10,366 bases of DNA, taken from NCBI GenBank assembly GCA_937895645.1, contig CALBKQ010000098.1, positions 1 through 10,366 on the forward strand, read 5' to 3'. The stretch comes from an uncultured Clostridia bacterium. Its GTDB lineage: Bacteria; Bacillota; Clostridia; Oscillospirales; Acutalibacteraceae. The position numbers and the translations under genes are program-made. Below are positions 6,388 through 10,366 of this stretch, in pieces (position 1 is the first letter of the stretch; every line of letters begins with the position of its first letter). The notes beneath the pieces are model-generated. The model did not search any database. It saw only the letters and a program-made list of their open reading frames with translations, and had not been told where the DNA came from.

Positions 6388-6876
6388 ATGCTTCAAGTAA
6401 TTACAGTAGTATCCATAGCAGTTCTTGTTGCATTGGACCAGTTAATCAAATTACTTGTAATTGAATATCTCGAGCCTATTGGCAGCCTTCCTTTGATAGA
6501 CGGATTTCTTCGATTGAAATACGCCGAAAATACAGGGGCTGCTTTTGGTTCGTTTAGCGAGTACACAATTGCACTATCAATTTTTACTTTTATAGTAATC
6601 ATATTCGGTATTGTTGCGTTGCTTTCAAAAAAGTTGAAGTTCGGTGTTGAATATGTGTGCATAGCACTTATTATTGCAGGTGGCATAGGTAATCTTATTG
6701 ACCGTGTTTTTCGTGGGTTTGTAGTTGATTATATTGAGCCTCTTTTCATTGACTTTGCAATATTTAATTTTGCAGATATTCTTGTTACTTGTAGTGCAGT
6801 CGTGCTTGTAATTTGGACTTTCTACGACATTTACAGAGAGCATAAAAAAGTAAAGGAACTGAAAGAAAATGAATGA
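6388..6876 (+). CDS. lspA: Lipoprotein signal peptidase LspA
   Basis: LspA (signal peptidase II) removes the signal peptide from prolipoproteins in the membrane after diacylglyceryl addition to the lipobox cysteine. The 162-residue product has four hydrophobic segments (about 3-24, 58-79, 87-104 and 128-148) and the family blocks DQLIK (Asp17), ENTGAAFG (47-54), GGIGNLIDR (98-106), VVDY (Asp114) and FNFAD (126-130). Asp114 and Asp130 are the likely catalytic pair by comparison with solved family members, and Asp105 is also conserved. A charged tail (EHKKVKELKENE) ends the protein on the cytoplasmic side. The ATG at 6388 has GAGG at 6377-6380. It overlaps the next gene by 8 bp; lspA followed by an rluD-type gene is also the order in Bacillus (lspA-ylyB). 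Confidence 0.97.
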   Translation: MLQVITVVSIAVLVALDQLIKLLVIEYLEPIGSLPLIDGFLRLKYAENTGAAFGSFSEYTIALSIFTFIVIIFGIVALLSKKLKFGVEYVCIALIIAGGIGNLIDRVFRGFVVDYIEPLFIDFAIFNFADILVTCSAVVLVIWTFYDIYREHKKVKELKENE

Positions 6877-7786
6877 AATTCTTATAGAAGTTCCTGAGAA
6901 TTTTGAAGGAGAACGAATTGATAAATTTTTATCTGTTCTTCTGGAAGATTCTTCGCGAAACGCAATACAAAAGCTTATTGAAAACGGTAAAGTTTTAGTA
7001 AACGGTGCTGCCGTTAATAAGAAATATAAAGTCAGTACTGATGACGAAATTAAAATGCTTCCAAGTGAGTTGAAACCTCTTGATGCTGAGCCTGAGAACA
7101 TTCCTCTCCAAATAGTTTATGAAGATGAACATTTGCTTGTTGTGAATAAACCACGTGGAATGGTGGTGCATCCTGCACCGGGCAATTATAGTGGTACACT
7201 GGTTAATGCACTTTTGTATCATTGTAAAGACTCACTTTCAGGCATTAACGGTATTTTGCGTCCTGGTATTGTTCACAGAATTGATAAAGATACAAGTGGT
7301 CTTTTAATTGTTGCTAAAACTGACAAAGCTCATATAGGACTTGCGGGGCAGATTAAAGAGCATAGTTTTACCCGGGAATATAATGCAGTGATTGTAGGGC
7401 ATCTTAAGGAAAAACAAGGCACAATCAATGCACCAATCGGCAGAAACCCAAAAGACCGTAAAAAAATGTGTGTAACACAAAATAATTCCAAAAACGCAGT
7501 TACACATTATAGTACTATTGAAGATTATGAGGGCTATTCTCATATTTCACTTAAATTAGAAACAGGCAGAACCCACCAGATTCGTGTTCATATGGCTCAT
7601 TTAGGACATGCAGTTGCAGGGGATTATGTCTACGGAAACGATAAAAAAAGCGCTTACCTTAACGGTCAGTGCTTACACGCAATAAAAATCGGATTTATTC
7701 ATCCTATAACACAGGAATATCTTGAGTTTACAAGTGAATTACCCGATTATTTTACAGAGTTTTTAGGGAAACTCAAACACACCTGA
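6869..7786 (+). CDS. rluD: RluA/RluD-family rRNA pseudouridine synthase
   Basis: Enzymes of this family convert specific uridines in 23S rRNA (or tRNA) to pseudouridine. The 305-residue product has an N-terminal S4 RNA-binding domain (about 14-62, with ERIDKFLSVLL and GKVLVNG) and an RluA-type catalytic domain: VVNKPRGMVVHPAPG (91-105), HRIDKDTSGLLIVAKT with catalytic Asp139, and GRTHQIRVHMAHLGHAVAGD (233-252). S4 domain plus the lspA neighbour points to the RluD/YlyB branch; the exact target uridines cannot be read from sequence. The start overlaps the lspA end by 8 bp with AAAGGAA at 6852-6858 upstream, suggesting coupled translation. The stop codon lies within the ribosome binding site region of the following HAD gene. 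Confidence 0.95.
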   Translation: MNEILIEVPENFEGERIDKFLSVLLEDSSRNAIQKLIENGKVLVNGAAVNKKYKVSTDDEIKMLPSELKPLDAEPENIPLQIVYEDEHLLVVNKPRGMVVHPAPGNYSGTLVNALLYHCKDSLSGINGILRPGIVHRIDKDTSGLLIVAKTDKAHIGLAGQIKEHSFTREYNAVIVGHLKEKQGTINAPIGRNPKDRKKMCVTQNNSKNAVTHYSTIEDYEGYSHISLKLETGRTHQIRVHMAHLGHAVAGDYVYGNDKKSAYLNGQCLHAIKIGFIHPITQEYLEFTSELPDYFTEFLGKLKHT

Positions 7787-7794
7787 GGAGGTGT
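7779..7794 (+). promoter_or_regulatory. Strong ribosome binding site in possible hairpin
   Basis: AGGAGGTG (7786-7793) is a near-perfect anti-16S match and lies 6 nt before TTG at 7800, which fixes that codon as the start of the HAD gene. ACACCT (7779-7784) and AGGTGT (7789-7794) are exact reverse complements around the loop GAGG, so the site can be partly sequestered in a 6-bp stem. The rluD stop TGA (7784-7786) sits at the stem-loop junction; a ribosome terminating there would open it. The coupling role is inference. Confidence 0.55.
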
Positions 7795-7799
7795 TACTC

Positions 7800-8630
7800 T
7801 TGGCGAATAAAAATCTTTCACATTGGCTTGTTGCGTCTGATATTGACGGTACGCTTAACAATAAGTTAAGACAGTTACCAAAGCGAAATCGTGACGCAAT
7901 CAATCGCTTTATCCTTGAATGTAATGGAAATTTTACATTAGCATCAGGCAGAAACGTTCAGTCAATGCGTAAGCATTATGAAAGATTACCAATAGCAGGT
8001 ACACCTGCAGTAATCCTTAATGGTGCAGGTGTTTATGATTATAACCATGAAAAAATGCTTTATTTTGACTCAATCAACGAGCACGCAATGGAACTGGTTT
8101 TTGAAATTTATAAACGCTTTCCAATGGTTGAAATTGAAATATTAACTGATAAAATGATTTACACGTTGAACTCAAAAATTTTTGCTCGTGTTATGGTGCA
8201 GGCAGATAAACTTCATTATATTAACTGCAAACATCCTGACGAAATCCCAAGAGAAAACTGGGGTAAGGTAATATTTCTTGGTATGCCTGACCTCATTAAA
8301 GCAATAAGAAGATATGTTGCAAAGCTTACAGATACAAGAGCAAACTTTATGTCAAGTTCGATTTCATCCTTTGAAATGCTTAATGAGGGCGTTCATAAAG
8401 GCACAGCAGTTATGAAAATTGCAGAGCTTTATGGAATTGAACATAAACACACAGCCGCAATCGGTGACTATTTCAACGATTATGATATGCTTAAAACTGT
8501 TGGACTTCCAGCATGTTGTGGACAAGCACCAAAAGCAATGCACGAAATTGCAAAATTTCATGCGTGTCATTGTAATAAAGGTGCTGTTGCAGACTTGCTT
8601 GAATACATAATGAATGATTACAAAGACTAA
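7800..8630 (+). CDS. Cof-type HAD-IIB phosphatase
   Basis: HAD-IIB (Cof) hydrolases are usually cytosolic phosphatases acting on sugar phosphates, FMN, PLP or related metabolites. The 276-residue product shows motif I DIDGT (nucleophile Asp14, acid/base Asp16), motif II LASGR (47-51), HKG with Lys200 as the motif III lysine, and motif IV GDYFNDYDM (222-230, Asp223 and Asp227). The C2-type cap lies between motifs II and III. The substrate cannot be predicted; the downstream transketolase genes would suit a sugar phosphate, and yggS in the same cluster would suit PLP, but both are guesses. GTG at 7791 is in frame but overlaps the ribosome binding site, so TTG at 7800, 6 nt after AGGAGGTG, is chosen. 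The rare start codon may lower expression. Confidence 0.92.
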   Translation: MANKNLSHWLVASDIDGTLNNKLRQLPKRNRDAINRFILECNGNFTLASGRNVQSMRKHYERLPIAGTPAVILNGAGVYDYNHEKMLYFDSINEHAMELVFEIYKRFPMVEIEILTDKMIYTLNSKIFARVMVQADKLHYINCKHPDEIPRENWGKVIFLGMPDLIKAIRRYVAKLTDTRANFMSSSISSFEMLNEGVHKGTAVMKIAELYGIEHKHTAAIGDYFNDYDMLKTVGLPACCGQAPKAMHEIAKFHACHCNKGAVADLLEYIMNDYKD

Positions 8631-8654
8631 ATTCAAAAAATAGGGGGAGTAAAA

Positions 8655-9503
8655 ATGAATGCTTCTTTGAAAAAAGAACTTGAAATTTTTGCAACAAAGG
8701 AAAGACTTTTATTGCTTGAAGGCATTTTTAATGCTAAAGCAGGCCATCCTGGCGGCTCACTTTCAATTGCTGAAATTATGGCATATCTTTACAATGTAGA
8801 GATGAAAGTGGACCCTGCAAATCCAAAATGGGAGGACAGAGACCGTTTTGTTCTTTCAAAAGGTCACGCTGCTCCTGCACTTTATGCAACACTTGCACTT
8901 AAAGGATTCTTCCCAACAGAAGATATGAAAACGCTTCGTAAATCTGATTCATATCTTCAGGGCCATCCAAGTATGAAGTGCGTACCAGGTGTTGATATGA
9001 GTACAGGTTCACTTGGTCAGGGCATTTCAACAGCAGTTGGTATGGCTCTTGCAGCAAAACTTGATAAGAAAGATACAAGAGTTTATACAATTCTTGGCGA
9101 CGGTGAAATTGAAGAAGGTCAGGTTTGGGAAGCAGCAATGTTTGCAAATGCAAAGAAACTTGATAACCTTGTAGTGATTGTTGATAATAACAATCTTCAG
9201 ATTGACGGCACTGTTGAAGAAGTTAACTCACCATATCCGATTCCAGAAAAATTCACAGCTTTCGGTTTCAATACAATAGAAATCGATGGTAACAACCTTG
9301 ACGAAATCGAAACTGCATTTCAGAATGCAAAGAATTGCAAGGGTAAGCCTACTGCAATTATTGCAAAGACTGTTAAGGGTAAAGGCGTTTCTTATATGGA
9401 AAACCAAGTTAACTGGCATGGTGCAGCACCAAATGAAGAACTTTATAATACAGCAGTAACAGAACTTACTGCAAAACTTAATGAATTGGAGGCAGCAAAA
9501 TGA
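8655..9503 (+). CDS. Transketolase, N-terminal subunit
   Basis: This is the thiamine-pyrophosphate-binding half of a two-gene transketolase, which moves two-carbon ketol units between sugar phosphates in the non-oxidative pentose phosphate pathway. In the 282-residue product, GHPGG (30-34, His31), SKGHAAPALYA (His71), STGSLGQG (116-123), the TPP/Mg motif starting at GDG (148-150) and running to DNNN (177-180), and NWHG (His255) are all visible. Full-length transketolases carry this and the next gene's product as one chain of about 650 residues. Split forms are common in Clostridia and archaea. AGGGGGAG at 8642-8649 lies 5 nt before ATG. The gap to the HAD gene is 24 bp. ATGA overlap with the second subunit supports equal synthesis. 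Confidence 0.96.
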   Translation: MNASLKKELEIFATKERLLLLEGIFNAKAGHPGGSLSIAEIMAYLYNVEMKVDPANPKWEDRDRFVLSKGHAAPALYATLALKGFFPTEDMKTLRKSDSYLQGHPSMKCVPGVDMSTGSLGQGISTAVGMALAAKLDKKDTRVYTILGDGEIEEGQVWEAAMFANAKKLDNLVVIVDNNNLQIDGTVEEVNSPYPIPEKFTAFGFNTIEIDGNNLDEIETAFQNAKNCKGKPTAIIAKTVKGKGVSYMENQVNWHGAAPNEELYNTAVTELTAKLNELEAAK

Positions 9504-10366
9504 GTGAAGTAATCAAAACAGCAACAAGAGATGCTTATGGTAAAGCACTTGTTGAATTAGGTAATACAGATGCTAAAATTCTTGTTCTTGATGCAGACCT
9601 TGCTGCTGCTACAAAAACAGGAATGTTTAAGAAAGAACACCCTGAAAAATTCATTGACTGTGGTATTGCAGAAGGTAATATGATGGGTATTGCTGCAGGC
9701 CTTGCAGCATCAGGATATACAGTATTTGCATCATCATTTGCAATGTTCGCTGCTGGTCGTGCATTTGAACAAGTAAGAAACTCAATCGGTTATCCACATC
9801 TTAATGTTAAAATTGGCGCAACTCACGCAGGTATCTCTGTTGGTGAAGACGGCGCAAGTCACCAGTGTTGTGAAGATATCGGTCTTATGAGAACAATTCC
9901 TGGTATGGTAATTCTTAACCCTGCTGATGATGTTGAAGCACGCCTTTGCGTACTCGCAGCAGCAGAACATGACGGTCCTGTTTATATGCGATTTGGTCGT
10001 CTTGCAGTGCCAAGAGTATTCGACGAAGATTATAAATTTGAAATCGGTAAAGGTAATGTGCTTAAAGAAGGCGATGATGTTACAATTATCGCAACAGGTC
10101 TTATGGTTAATGAAGCACTTATGGCTTATGAAGAGCTTAAAGCAGAGGGCATTTCAGCAAGAGTTGTTAATATGGCAACAATTAAACCTATTGACCGTGA
10201 TATTATCATTGAAAGTGCAAAGAAAACAGGTGTTATAGTTACAGCAGAAGAACATAATGTAATTGGTGGACTTGGTTCAGCAGTTACAGAAGTAGTTTGC
10301 GAAACAGTTCCTGTTCCTGTTCTTCGCGTAGGTGTTGAAGATACATTCGGTAAATCAGGTCCTGCA
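9500..10366 (+). CDS. Transketolase, C-terminal subunit (partial, runs off window)
   Basis: The open frame from ATG 9500 to the last base gives 289 codons with no stop, so the 3' end is missing; family members are usually about 305-315 residues, so little is lost. It carries the pyrimidine-binding domain with DCGIAEGNMMGIAAG (53-67), where Glu58 matches the glutamate that activates thiamine pyrophosphate, ATHAGISVGEDGASHQ (107-122), and YMRFGR (162-167). The transketolase C-terminal domain includes VTIIATG and TAEEHNVIGGLGS. It pairs with the upstream subunit to build the active site at the interface. The start overlaps the stop of the first subunit by four bases, with GGAGG at 9488-9492 placed 7 nt upstream, which indicates translational coupling. 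Confidence 0.95.
   Translation, partial: MSEVIKTATRDAYGKALVELGNTDAKILVLDADLAAATKTGMFKKEHPEKFIDCGIAEGNMMGIAAGLAASGYTVFASSFAMFAAGRAFEQVRNSIGYPHLNVKIGATHAGISVGEDGASHQCCEDIGLMRTIPGMVILNPADDVEARLCVLAAAEHDGPVYMRFGRLAVPRVFDEDYKFEIGKGNVLKEGDDVTIIATGLMVNEALMAYEELKAEGISARVVNMATIKPIDRDIIIESAKKTGVIVTAEEHNVIGGLGSAVTEVVCETVPVPVLRVGVEDTFGKSGPA

Noticed and set aside
6109..6396. Minus-strand Ser/Thr-rich ORF
   Set aside because: Antisense of the acidic divIVA tail; the serine runs mirror GAA/GAT-rich codons.
6625..7101. Minus-strand 158-codon ORF over lspA and rluD
   Set aside because: Both sense genes carry full family motifs here, and the antisense product shows no recognisable domain.
7791..7799. GTG 7791 as the start of the HAD gene
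   Set aside because: It lies inside the AGGAGGTG ribosome binding site, leaving no spacing, whereas TTG 7800 is ideally placed.
9927..10238. Plus-strand 103-codon ORF near the window end
   Set aside because: Out-of-frame shadow inside the second transketolase subunit, whose frame is open to the end of the window and full of conserved motifs.

Overview
The window reads as an AT-rich chromosomal segment of a low-GC Gram-positive bacterium in class Clostridia, probably an anaerobe of the Oscillospiraceae/Ruminococcaceae type. Support for this: strong AGGAGG-type ribosome binding sites, a SepF/DivIVA division gene pair, a transketolase split into two genes, an endonuclease-type MutL, and gene order close to that known from Clostridia. 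No 16S or other species-level marker is present, so the family assignment is inference. All eleven genes lie on the + strand and are tightly packed, with gaps from 1 to 66 bp and several overlaps. No stretch above 300 bp lacks a gene. I found no tRNA, rRNA, CRISPR array, transposase, riboswitch or convincing intrinsic terminator.

Region 1-134 is the only sizeable intergenic stretch. It holds a GC-rich perfect 9-bp inverted repeat and four tandem TTTGCRY heptamers that end just before the mutL ribosome binding site. Region 135-2928 carries mutL (mismatch repair endonuclease/ATPase) and miaA (tRNA A37 prenylation), a pairing that is widespread in bacteria. Here miaA is followed not by hfq but by a gene for a single-pass membrane protein with a HlyD-like (barrel-sandwich) domain (2918-4141). 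No transporter gene accompanies it. This is the least understood gene in the window.

Region 4119-7786 is a compact version of the division cluster known from Bacillus as ylmE-sepF-ylmG-ylmH-divIVA-lspA-ylyB. Present are a YggS/YlmE PLP-binding protein, sepF, divIVA, lspA and an RluD-type pseudouridine synthase; ylmG and ylmH are absent. SepF tethers FtsZ to the membrane and DivIVA marks curved membrane or poles. A good sigma-A-type promoter sits in the 66-bp gap before divIVA. This DivIVA has an altered membrane-insertion loop, a hendecad-like coiled coil, and a long acidic tail ending in a basic, aromatic cap.

Region 7800-10366 holds a Cof-type HAD phosphatase, best started at a TTG codon behind a perfect ribosome binding site that may be partly folded into a hairpin over the rluD stop codon. 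It is followed by the two transketolase subunit genes, which overlap by four bases. The second runs off the end of the window.

Most of the content is housekeeping and I do not see an obvious new defence or mobile system. The points most worth pursuing are the orphan HlyD-like protein embedded in a division cluster, the unusual DivIVA, and the repeat-bearing mutL leader.
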